Of a stretch of 14,694 nucleotides of DNA, positions 8,305 through 14,694 are shown one piece after another (the stretch's first letter is position 1; each line of letters starts with the position of its first letter). A program made the translations under genes and the position numbers. The notes under the pieces were generated by a model that was given only the letters and a program-made list of their open reading frames with translations, was not told the origin of the DNA and ran no database searches. The stretch comes from Bacteroidota bacterium (GTDB taxonomy: Bacteria; Bacteroidota; Bacteroidia; Bacteroidales; VadinHA17), in assembly GCA_023430725.1 (NCBI GenBank), contig JAEYZD010000122.1, forward strand, positions 1 to 14,694, given 5' to 3'.

Positions 8305-9393
8305 ATGTTCGACCAGTTTGACCCTGCAGATGACAAGATGTTGCAGGTCATCGATAACAACGGAAAGGTCATCAGCAAGGAACTGATGCCCAAGCTCTCC
8401 GATGACGAGATGCTGAAACTGTATAAAGACATGCTCTTTGTCCGGACGCTTGATCACATGATTGTCTCGTACCAGCGACAGGGCCGCGTCTACACCTACC
8501 CACCCAACTACGGACAGGAGGCAATCGGGGTGGCAGCCGGTGCGGTGCTGAGGCATGACGACTGGCTGGTGCCGGCTTTCCGCGAGCTGGGCGCATGGCT
8601 GGCCAAAGGCGCTACAATGAAAGATGTGTTCATGTTCAACATGGGATTCGAAGAGGGTACCAAGTTCGCAGGTGCGAATCATATGCTTCCCTCCTCGGTG
8701 CCGATAGCATCACAGCTTCTCCATGCAGCAGGAATAGGATACGCCATCAAATATGAAAAAAAGGATGAGGTGGTTATGGCTTTCGTGGGAGACGGAGGGA
8801 CATCGGAGGGCGATTTCCACGAGGCGCTCAACTTCGCCGGAGTGTGGAAGGTGCCCGTGATCTTCGTGGTGCAGAATAACCAGTACGCCATTTCGGTACC
8901 GGTAAAGATGCAGACTGCAAGCATAAACATGGCAATAAAATCAAAAGCATACGGCATTAAGGGTATCAAGGTTGACGGCAATGACATCTTCGCCATGCTT
9001 ACTGCCTTCAGGTATGCCCACGAGTATGCCCGTAAGGAGAGCCAGGCTGTGCTGATAGAGGCCGTTACCTACCGCAAGGGCGCACATACAACCTCGGATG
9101 ACCCCACCAAGTACCGCACAACTGATGAGGAGAAGAAGTGGGACCTTAAGGACCCGCTGCGCCGCATGAAGCTCTTCCTTGAGAAGAAGAAGCTATGGTC
9201 AGACGCACAGGAGGAAAAGCTTGTTGATGAGTACAATAAGGAGATTGACAGGCAGTTCATGGAGACCGAACAGACGGTCACCTATCCTCTTGAGGACGCC
9301 TTTAAATACACCTATGCCGAGATGCCGCAGGAGCTTCGCGATCAGCAGATTGAACATGAAAAATTCTTACAATGGAAAAACGGACGCAAATGA
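8305..9393 (+). CDS. pdhA: 2-oxoacid dehydrogenase (pyruvate dehydrogenase-type) E1 component, alpha subunit
   Basis: This 362-residue protein is the thiamine diphosphate (ThDP)-binding subunit of a heterotetrameric (alpha2-beta2) E1, which decarboxylates a 2-oxoacid and passes the acyl group to lipoyl-E2. The ThDP/Mg motif is complete: GDG at 162-164, about 27 residues, then NN at 191-192 (VVQNNQYAIS). The active-site loop shared by PDH and BCKDH E1 alpha is visible as RKGAHTTSDDPTKYR (257-271), including H261. Length is normal. The sequence most resembles Gram-positive-type PdhA as I know that family, so pyruvate is favoured, but branched-chain 2-oxoacid specificity cannot be ruled out. The ATG at 8305 follows an A-rich leader without a Shine-Dalgarno sequence. 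Its TGA stop overlaps the ATG of the beta subunit, indicating coupled translation and balanced synthesis of the two subunits. Confidence 0.92.
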   Translation: MFDQFDPADDKMLQVIDNNGKVISKELMPKLSDDEMLKLYKDMLFVRTLDHMIVSYQRQGRVYTYPPNYGQEAIGVAAGAVLRHDDWLVPAFRELGAWLAKGATMKDVFMFNMGFEEGTKFAGANHMLPSSVPIASQLLHAAGIGYAIKYEKKDEVVMAFVGDGGTSEGDFHEALNFAGVWKVPVIFVVQNNQYAISVPVKMQTASINMAIKSKAYGIKGIKVDGNDIFAMLTAFRYAHEYARKESQAVLIEAVTYRKGAHTTSDDPTKYRTTDEEKKWDLKDPLRRMKLFLEKKKLWSDAQEEKLVDEYNKEIDRQFMETEQTVTYPLEDAFKYTYAEMPQELRDQQIEHEKFLQWKNGRK

Positions 9394-10367
9394 AAGCAAT
9401 GAATATAGTCAATGCCGTCAATGACGCGCTGGACATTAAACTTACTGAGGACAAGAGTGTCGTAGTCTATGGTGAGGACGTCGGCTATGAGGGCGGCGTC
9501 TTCCGGGTCACCGAGGGATTACAGCAGAAACACGGTGTGGAGCGGGTTTTCGACTCACCCCTGGCTGAGTCAGGTATCGCCGGCACGGCGGTAGGAATGG
9601 CTGCTGCCGGCCTGCGCCCGGTGATAGAGATGCAGTTCTGCGGGTTTATCTACCCGGCTTTCAACCAGATTATCTCTCATGTAACACGAATGCATAACAG
9701 ATCACGCGGCAAATACAAGATGCCGATAGTGATCCGCCTTCCATACGGTGGTGGAATCAACGCCCTGGAGCACCACTCCGAGAGTATGGAGGCAATGTTT
9801 GCACACATACCGGGACTGAAGATTGTAGTTCCGTCAACACCGCATGATGCTAAAGGACTTCTCATCTCTGCGATAGAGAGTGATGATCCCGTATTATTCC
9901 TTGAGCCCAAGCGCATATACCGCGCAATAAAGCAGGAAGTAAGTGAAGAAAAATTCTCAGTTCCTATCGGCAAAGCCAAGGTCCTGTCTCAGGGCACCGA
10001 TGTTACAGTGGTTGCTTACGGCGCCATGATACGCGAGGTGCAGAAGGCAATGGTGATGGCGAAAGAGGCAGGATACTCGGTGGAGCTGATAGACCTGAGA
10101 ACCATATATCCCCTTGACAAGGAGACAATTACTGCTTCTGTGAAGAAGACCGGAAGGATCATCTTCGTAGGTGAGGAACCCCGCAGCTTCGGCGTCGGAT
10201 CCGAGATCATGGCCGTGGCCAATGAGGAGGCATTCCTCCACCTCGAGGCACCGCCAAAGAGGGTGGCTGCCTTCGATGTGATAGTACCCTACCCCAGGGG
10301 CGAACACCACTATATGATAACCCCGGAGAAGATCTTCTACGAGATTGAAAGAACTATAAAATTCTGA
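9390..10367 (+). CDS. pdhB: 2-oxoacid dehydrogenase (pyruvate dehydrogenase-type) E1 component, beta subunit
   Basis: This is the beta subunit of the alpha2-beta2 E1, with an N-terminal pyrimidine-binding transketolase-like domain and a C-terminal transketolase domain (from about residue 195). I choose the ATG at 9390, which forms an ATGA overlap with the E1 alpha stop and gives 325 residues starting MKAMNIVNAVNDAL, as is usual for the family. An in-frame ATG at 9372 would add six residues (MEKRTQ) inside the alpha gene. Visible landmarks are EDVGYEGGVFRVT, SPLAESGIAG with the ThDP-activating glutamate E60, and EHHSES (127-132), carrying the conserved histidines at the active-site entrance. 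The protein is intact and of normal length. Four bases separate its stop from the E2 start. It would act only as a complex with the upstream alpha subunit. Confidence 0.92.
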   Translation: MKAMNIVNAVNDALDIKLTEDKSVVVYGEDVGYEGGVFRVTEGLQQKHGVERVFDSPLAESGIAGTAVGMAAAGLRPVIEMQFCGFIYPAFNQIISHVTRMHNRSRGKYKMPIVIRLPYGGGINALEHHSESMEAMFAHIPGLKIVVPSTPHDAKGLLISAIESDDPVLFLEPKRIYRAIKQEVSEEKFSVPIGKAKVLSQGTDVTVVAYGAMIREVQKAMVMAKEAGYSVELIDLRTIYPLDKETITASVKKTGRIIFVGEEPRSFGVGSEIMAVANEEAFLHLEAPPKRVAAFDVIVPYPRGEHHYMITPEKIFYEIERTIKF

Positions 10368-10371
10368 AGTA

Positions 10372-11655
10372 ATGAGATATATATTCAAATTCCCGGATAT
10401 AGGCGAAGGCCTCACCGAGGGTATCATCATCGAGTGGTACGTTGACAAGGGCACTGCCGTTAAGGTTGGCCAGCCGCTGGTGAAGATGGAGACCGACAAG
10501 GTGGTTACGGATATCCCCTCGCCCCGCGAAGGTGTCATCGCTGCCCGTTACGGTAAGGTTGGTGAAACCATTCACGTGGGAGAAACCCTCGTTGAGATAG
10601 AGATTGCCGGAGAAGCCGCAGCAGAAGCCCCTGCAACCCAGCCTGAGCAGGTTGAGGAGAAGGGCGCCGGCGTCGTCGGAACCATCGAGGTGGCATCAGG
10701 CAACGCACTTCTCCCTGCAAGTGAGGAAGGTACAGAGCCGAAGCCGGTTGCAGCTTCCGCAGAGCGAAGCAAGGTTCTTGCCACCCCGGTGGCAAGGGCA
10801 ATGGCCAGGGAGATGAACATCGATATCAACCAGGTGACAGGTACAGGTCCCGCAGGCAGGGTGATGAAGAGCGATATACAGAACTTCCACGCTCCTGCAG
10901 CAGCGTACACAACCGTGGCCGCGAAAGCGCCCGCAGCCCAGGCTGTCCCAGGTGAGCTGATCGAGATCAGGCCGATGACCCAGATCAGGAAGTCAATAGC
11001 ACGCAATATGCTGCGCTCGAAGCAGAGCACAGCCCATATGACCCTCTTCGAGGAACCTGAGGTCTCAAGACTGGTGGAGGCACGCGCCCGCTACAAGGAA
11101 GAGTACAAGAAGGAGGATCTCAGCCTCACCTACCTGCCCTTCATTATAAAGGCAGTGGTCGCAGCGCTGAAACGTCACCCGGAACTCAACTCCGAGATGG
11201 ACTTCGAGAAGGGCAATATTATCTACAAGAACTACTACAACATCGGAATTGCCGTGAGCACAGAAGATGGTCTCGTGGTGCCGGTGATACGTGATGCCGA
11301 CAAACTTAGCATAAAGGATCTGAGCCGTGCTGTGGCAGAGATTGCAGTCAAGGCACGCGACAGGAAACTGACTCTTGATGACATGAAGGACGGCACATTC
11401 ACAATCACCAACTACGGCGCACTGGGTGGCTGGTTCGGAGTGCCTGTAATAAACTACCCGCAGGTGGGTATCCTGGGAATAGGCCGTATCAACCAGCAGC
11501 CGGTGGTGGCCGACGGTGAGATAAAGGTAGGAAACGTGATGCCCCTCTCCCTCTCAGTTGACCACAGAATGGTTGACGGAGCCGAGGCTACAGAGTTCCT
11601 GAATGATGTAGCAGCAGGTGTTTCAGATCCGCTGGCGCTTATAATGAGACAATAA
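10372..11655 (+). CDS. pdhC: Dihydrolipoyl acyltransferase (E2) of the 2-oxoacid dehydrogenase complex
   Basis: This 427-residue E2 core subunit takes the acyl group from E1 and passes it to coenzyme A. Domains in order: one lipoyl domain (1-80) with the lipoylated lysine K43 in METDKVV; an Ala/Pro/Glu-rich flexible linker (81-130); a peripheral-subunit-binding domain (about 134-172, ATPVARAMAREM to GPAGRVMKSDI) that docks E1 or E3; a second Ala-rich linker (173-193); and the catalytic acyltransferase domain (about 196-427). The latter ends with the active-site motif DHRMVDG, in which H398 is the catalytic histidine. A single lipoyl domain is typical for Gram-positive-like and Bacteroidota E2s. 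Acyl specificity (acetyl or branched-chain) cannot be decided by eye. No lipoate ligase or lipoyl synthase gene is present in the window. Confidence 0.93.
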   Translation: MRYIFKFPDIGEGLTEGIIIEWYVDKGTAVKVGQPLVKMETDKVVTDIPSPREGVIAARYGKVGETIHVGETLVEIEIAGEAAAEAPATQPEQVEEKGAGVVGTIEVASGNALLPASEEGTEPKPVAASAERSKVLATPVARAMAREMNIDINQVTGTGPAGRVMKSDIQNFHAPAAAYTTVAAKAPAAQAVPGELIEIRPMTQIRKSIARNMLRSKQSTAHMTLFEEPEVSRLVEARARYKEEYKKEDLSLTYLPFIIKAVVAALKRHPELNSEMDFEKGNIIYKNYYNIGIAVSTEDGLVVPVIRDADKLSIKDLSRAVAEIAVKARDRKLTLDDMKDGTFTITNYGALGGWFGVPVINYPQVGILGIGRINQQPVVADGEIKVGNVMPLSLSVDHRMVDGAEATEFLNDVAAGVSDPLALIMRQ

Positions 11656-11660
11656 AAGAA

Positions 11661-11666
11661 AGGAGA
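11661..11666 (+). promoter_or_regulatory. Shine-Dalgarno sequence for the E3 gene
   Basis: AGGAGA lies 6 bases before the ATG at 11673, in the 17-base gap between the E2 stop and the E3 start. The other genes here have A-rich leaders or translational coupling rather than a strong Shine-Dalgarno, so this site stands out and supports the 11673 start. Confidence 0.55.
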
Positions 11667-11672
11667 GCGAAG

Positions 11673-12998
11673 ATGGATTATGATCTTATAATTATCGGAG
11701 CCGGACCGGCAGGTTACGTGGCCGCAATCAGAGCCGGGCAGGCAGGACTGAAGACTGCCGTGATTGAGAAGAAGCATGTTGGCGGGATGTGCCTCAACTG
11801 GGGCTGCATCCCCTCCAAGGCGATGCTCGAGAGCGCAAAGTACTTCTCCAGGCTGGGGATGGCAACCGACTTCGGAGTTGAGGGTCTCGACCCGAAATCG
11901 CTTAAGTTCAGCTGGGAGAAGGCAGTGAAAAGGTCTGACCGGATCGTGAGGCGTCTCACCAAGGGAGTTGAGTACCTGCTGAAGAAGAACAACGTGGAGA
12001 CTATTTCCGGGACTGCCTCTATTGAGGGCGCAGATACAGTGACTGTTGACAACCGGATGCTCAAAACGAAGAACATAATCATTGCAACAGGTTCCTATCC
12101 CAGGCCCCTCCCCTTCAAAGTGGGCGACGAGAGCCGGATAATCAACCTCGAGAACATGTTCTCGCAGAAGGAGATTCCGCAGAAGCTGCTTGTTGTTGGT
12201 GAAGGCCCTGTGGCTGCAGAGGTCTCTCAGATGCTTGCCCTCATAGGCAGGGACGTGACACTCCTGAAGTCTTCTGAGAAGGTGTTCCCGGCTCTGGATG
12301 ATTACCTGAATGCATATATCACAAAGAGACTTGACTCGCTGAAAATTAAAACAATAGAAGGCACCGCAGGTTATGACACGCTAAACCTTGATGATTATGA
12401 AGGTATTGTCAACTGCATGCCCCGCAGGGGTATCAAGCCCACCGGATCACTGAATCCCGAAGAAAAGGAGAGTTTCTACGTTGTGGATGAGCATTTCATG
12501 ACAAGCGTCAAAGGCGTCTATGCCGTTGGCGATGTGAACGGCAGAAGTATCTATGCACATGCCGCATCGGCCCAGGCAATGGCGGCAGTGAACCATATCC
12601 TCGGCATCACTGAGACGATGGAGACGGAGCGCGTGCCCCTGACCCTCTACACTGACCCTGAGATTGCACAGATTGGCAAGACCGAACAGCAGCTGACAGC
12701 TGAGGGTACTGAATACAAGGTCAATGAGTTCCCTCTCTCAGCCAATGGCAAGGCTCTTACGGAGGGCCAGCCTGAGGGAATCCTTCGAATCATCTCCGAG
12801 CCGAAATACGGCGAGGTTCTGGGTGTGCAGATCATATCGCATAATGCCACCGACCTGATCAGCGAGGCAGCAGCCTATATGGCGGTTGAAAGCACTGTCT
12901 GGGATGTGGCTCACACAATGCATGCCCACCCGACAATTTCAGAGGTCTTCCTCGAGGCAGGTGCCGACGCCGTCGGCAAACCGGTGCATAAGGCCTGA
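11673..12998 (+). CDS. lpdA: Dihydrolipoamide dehydrogenase (E3) with atypical nicotinamide-binding domain
   Basis: This 441-residue flavoprotein should reoxidise dihydrolipoyl-E2 and pass electrons through FAD and a disulfide to NAD(P)+. The FAD fingerprint IIIGAGPAGYVAA (7-18), the redox-active pair C40/C45 (GGMCLNWGCIPSK), the second FAD motif GVYAVGDVNG (281-290) and the catalytic dyad H419/E424 (HAHPTISE) are all intact. The nicotinamide-binding domain is unusual. Its loop reads GEGPVAAE (176-183), with alanine A181 replacing the third glycine. The residue ending the second strand is K199, where NAD-specific enzymes carry glutamate. The segment from K199 to the second FAD motif is about 20 residues shorter than I expect, which accounts for most of the shortfall from the usual 460-480. 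NADP(H) preference or a weakened cofactor site is possible. It is last in the operon. A partial copy of its 3' end follows the stop. Confidence 0.9.
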   Translation: MDYDLIIIGAGPAGYVAAIRAGQAGLKTAVIEKKHVGGMCLNWGCIPSKAMLESAKYFSRLGMATDFGVEGLDPKSLKFSWEKAVKRSDRIVRRLTKGVEYLLKKNNVETISGTASIEGADTVTVDNRMLKTKNIIIATGSYPRPLPFKVGDESRIINLENMFSQKEIPQKLLVVGEGPVAAEVSQMLALIGRDVTLLKSSEKVFPALDDYLNAYITKRLDSLKIKTIEGTAGYDTLNLDDYEGIVNCMPRRGIKPTGSLNPEEKESFYVVDEHFMTSVKGVYAVGDVNGRSIYAHAASAQAMAAVNHILGITETMETERVPLTLYTDPEIAQIGKTEQQLTAEGTEYKVNEFPLSANGKALTEGQPEGILRIISEPKYGEVLGVQIISHNATDLISEAAAYMAVESTVWDVAHTMHAHPTISEVFLEAGADAVGKPVHKA

Positions 12999-13044
12999 AG
13001 AGGCAGGTACCGACGCAGTAGGCAAACCGGTAGACAAGGCCTGA
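12954..13044 (+). repeat. Diverged tandem duplication of the last 45 bases of the E3 gene
   Basis: Copy 1 (12954-12998) encodes the true C-terminus, EAGADAVGKPVHKA-stop. After one extra base, copy 2 (13000-13044) reads EAGTDAVGKPVDKA-stop, but in the +1 frame, so it lies outside the gene. Six of 45 bases differ. Three of the five changed codons differ only silently at the third base (gcc/gca, gtc/gta, gtg/gta), which suggests the copies diverged while both were coding. Copy 2 is best read as the remnant of a second E3 gene or allele joined to the first by recombination. Confidence 0.8.
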
Positions 13045-13130
13045 AACAGTTCCGTTCTGAAGCCGGCATGTCCGGTTGGCGTCCCTCGCCATGGATGAAG
13101 TCTGGCACGAGCCTGAGACAGCAAGCATGA

Positions 13131-13187
13131 AAGGTGTATCGCGAGCTCTAAAATGAGCAGCAGTGGTACACCTTCGGCATTTTATTC
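13131..13187 (+). terminator. Possible terminator of the 2-oxoacid dehydrogenase operon
   Basis: AAGGTGTA (13131-13138) and TACACCTT (13167-13174) form an 8-bp inverted repeat. Inside it is a second stem, GCTC-TAAAAT-GAGC (13145-13158). A T-rich run, TTTTATT, follows a few bases later (13180-13186). The long loop and the spacer before the T run make it imperfect, but its position fits a terminator between the operon and the next gene. The rest of the gap (13045-13226) shows no gene I can support and no clear promoter box. Confidence 0.35.
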
Positions 13188-13226
13188 ATAAATTTATGGT
13201 CGTTTGCATAAAAAAGCTGTCACCCC

Positions 13227-14694
13227 ATGACCAGGCCTTTCATTTTTCTGATGGCCCTGATGATCACCGGCACACTGGGATCACAGGACCTGGCTAAAAG
13301 CCGTACCACAAGTCCGTACACCTACATCTTTTCCATAACCGAAAAACAGTCCCGGGACCTGATCCGCAAGGGATCAACCGGCAAGGATGAGAAGCTCTTC
13401 AGTACGGTGGTCGACTCCTTCCCTACCGGAAAAGCCTATAATGGGAAACTTCAGCCGGGGAACTATGTCACTGCATATGTTGAAAATGACAGGGTGAGGG
13501 TGCTGTACAGCTCAGAACCCAATGTTCACCTTACTGTGGTTGACAACAAGACTGATCTCGTCATCCAGGTACGTGATACCTCGGGTAATCTGGTTGATGA
13601 CGCTGGCCTGAAGATGGGTGCCAGAAACATCCGATGGGACCAGGCTTCCATGGCTTACCGGCTTGCAAAAAGCAACATCAGGGGAATCCTTACTGTATCG
13701 CATGATGGAGTTTCCAGTCTGTTCAGCCTTGACAGGACCCTTGACAATTCCTCGCTGCGCCGGAATTCGAGAAAACTGGCCTACAACACCCCGGTACGAT
13801 ACGTCTGGGTGCCTGTTAAAACTGTGGTATTGCTCCCCTATGACGCAGTCCGCTCCGCAATAAGGGGATACGGGTTTGGCACGGCTAGAGGTGTCTGGTG
13901 GAGTATAAAAAGGGCGATTGAACCCGGGCCTTACTCCGGATTCATGCTGTTCAACAAACCGAAATATATGCCCGGTGACACGGTAATGCTGAAGGCCTGG
14001 GTGCTCACCGGGAAGAACAAAAAGCCATTCCAGGGCGAGACTGACCTGAAGATCTACCTCACTGATCCGTACAGGCAGGTTAAGCTTGCAACCCTCAAAC
14101 CCTATACTCCCGGCGGATATACCCACTCCTTCGTCCTTGCAGACACACTCGGCCTCCGCCTTGACAAGGATTACAGTATTACGATGACACCTGCAAAGAG
14201 GAGCCGTGCACTGATATCCGGATCATTCATGTATGAGTATTATGATCTCCGCAGTCTGAAGCTGGTTGTCAGGACACCCGACAGCGTGCAGTACCGGGGC
14301 CGGCCATTTATCATAGGACTTAAAGCCCTGAATGAAAATGAGATGATTTTGCCTGATGCGAGGGTAACCCTGCATATCCTTCGCGACAGGGTCAATGAGA
14401 TTTCGGGACCATTCCTTCCGGTAAAGGATACAATTGCAGTGATCCGTGAGAACCTCCGGCCATCAGGCGAGACGGTGGTGATGGTTCCTGACAGCCTCTT
14501 CCCGGAGGCAAATATGACATGCAAAATTGTTGCTGTCGCAAACACCTCGGACAATGAGTCGGTCACCGAAACCAGAACCATGACCTTCATCGACAGGAAG
14601 GAGGAGATCTGCTACAGCACCCGGGCAGATTCGATAAAGTTTTACCTGAAGGTCAACGGAACCGAAACTAAAAGGGAGGCTGATCTTATTGTTT
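13227..14694 (+). CDS. Exported MG2-domain (alpha-2-macroglobulin-like) protein, 3' truncated by the window
   Basis: An open frame starts at the ATG at 13227 and runs without a stop to the window edge (489 codons). An in-frame TAA lies at 13209-13211, so this is the first possible start. The protein opens with a signal peptide (MTRPFIFLMALMITGTLGS) without a lipobox cysteine, so it is probably secreted to the periplasm or beyond. Residues about 237-320 fit an MG2 macroglobulin domain: the signature FNKPKYMPGDTVMLKAWVL is followed by alternating strands and KDYSITMTPA. Residues about 340-455 look like a further immunoglobulin/MG-like beta domain. Whether a thioester motif, a TonB-plug-like segment or a carboxypeptidase-regulatory-like domain follows cannot be seen. 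In bacteria such proteins are envelope-associated and in some cases protease-trapping; this one's role is unknown. Confidence 0.75.
   Translation, partial: MTRPFIFLMALMITGTLGSQDLAKSRTTSPYTYIFSITEKQSRDLIRKGSTGKDEKLFSTVVDSFPTGKAYNGKLQPGNYVTAYVENDRVRVLYSSEPNVHLTVVDNKTDLVIQVRDTSGNLVDDAGLKMGARNIRWDQASMAYRLAKSNIRGILTVSHDGVSSLFSLDRTLDNSSLRRNSRKLAYNTPVRYVWVPVKTVVLLPYDAVRSAIRGYGFGTARGVWWSIKRAIEPGPYSGFMLFNKPKYMPGDTVMLKAWVLTGKNKKPFQGETDLKIYLTDPYRQVKLATLKPYTPGGYTHSFVLADTLGLRLDKDYSITMTPAKRSRALISGSFMYEYYDLRSLKLVVRTPDSVQYRGRPFIIGLKALNENEMILPDARVTLHILRDRVNEISGPFLPVKDTIAVIRENLRPSGETVVMVPDSLFPEANMTCKIVAVANTSDNESVTETRTMTFIDRKEEICYSTRADSIKFYLKVNGTETKREADLIV

Noticed and set aside
9957..10538. Antisense open frame of about 190 codons across the E1 beta/E2 junction
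   Set aside because: It lies opposite two clearly functional enzyme genes with intact motifs. Its translation shows no domain, signal peptide or plausible composition, and it looks like a by-product of codon bias.
13091..13156. Small plus-strand frame (21 codons, beginning MDEVWHEPETAS) in the gap after the E3 gene
   Set aside because: It has no ribosome-binding site, no recognisable motif, and ends inside the putative terminator hairpin. Length alone does not support a gene.
13512..14126. Antisense open frame of about 200 codons opposite the MG2 gene
   Set aside because: The plus strand has a signal peptide, an MG2 signature and a frame open to the window edge. The antisense product has no recognisable features.

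Overview
The window reads as chromosome from a Bacteroidota bacterium, most likely a Bacteroidales/Marinilabiliales-type relative. The grounds are a Bacteroides-type promoter box (TAnnTTTG) in the one clear regulatory gap, mostly missing Shine-Dalgarno sequences, several exported proteins and lipoproteins, and the family mix: GH3, a clan GH-D glycosidase, paired M16 peptidases and an MG2-domain protein. The assignment is an inference from gene content. No rRNA, tRNA, CRISPR, insertion sequence or phage gene was seen.

Layout. Position 1-241 (+) is the tail of a GH3 glycosidase. It converges on two tandem minus-strand genes (342-3143 and 3154-5955) encoding paralogous, full-length, zinc-motif-intact M16 peptidases, both predicted lipoproteins, with a likely bidirectional terminator at 281-325. 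A 170-base divergent gap with a good Bacteroides-type promoter leads to a plus-strand exported clan GH-D (GH36/melibiase-like) glycosidase (6126-8258). Then comes a compact four-gene 2-oxoacid dehydrogenase operon: E1 alpha (8305-9393), E1 beta (9390-10367), E2 (10372-11655) and E3 (11673-12998). A 228-base gap follows, holding a diverged tandem copy of the last 45 bases of the E3 gene and a possible terminator. The window ends inside an exported MG2 (alpha-2-macroglobulin-like) protein gene (13227 to the edge).

How the genes work together. The four dehydrogenase genes encode one complete complex: decarboxylation by the E1 alpha/beta heterotetramer, acyl transfer on lipoyl-E2, and lipoamide reoxidation by E3. 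Pyruvate is the likeliest substrate, but branched-chain 2-oxoacids cannot be excluded. The two M16 genes form their own operon and probably degrade peptides in the periplasm or at the envelope. The glycosidases suggest use of plant or other galactose/glucose-containing glycans, but no SusC/SusD pair is visible.

I see no evidence for a new defence, mobile or RNA-based system. The most unusual observations are in and just after the E3 gene. Its nicotinamide-binding domain lacks the usual NAD-selecting acidic residue, carries a GxGxxA-type loop and looks about 20 residues short. Its 3' end is followed by a second, frame-shifted copy of the C-terminal tail whose differences are mostly at third codon positions, which looks like the scar of a former duplicate.
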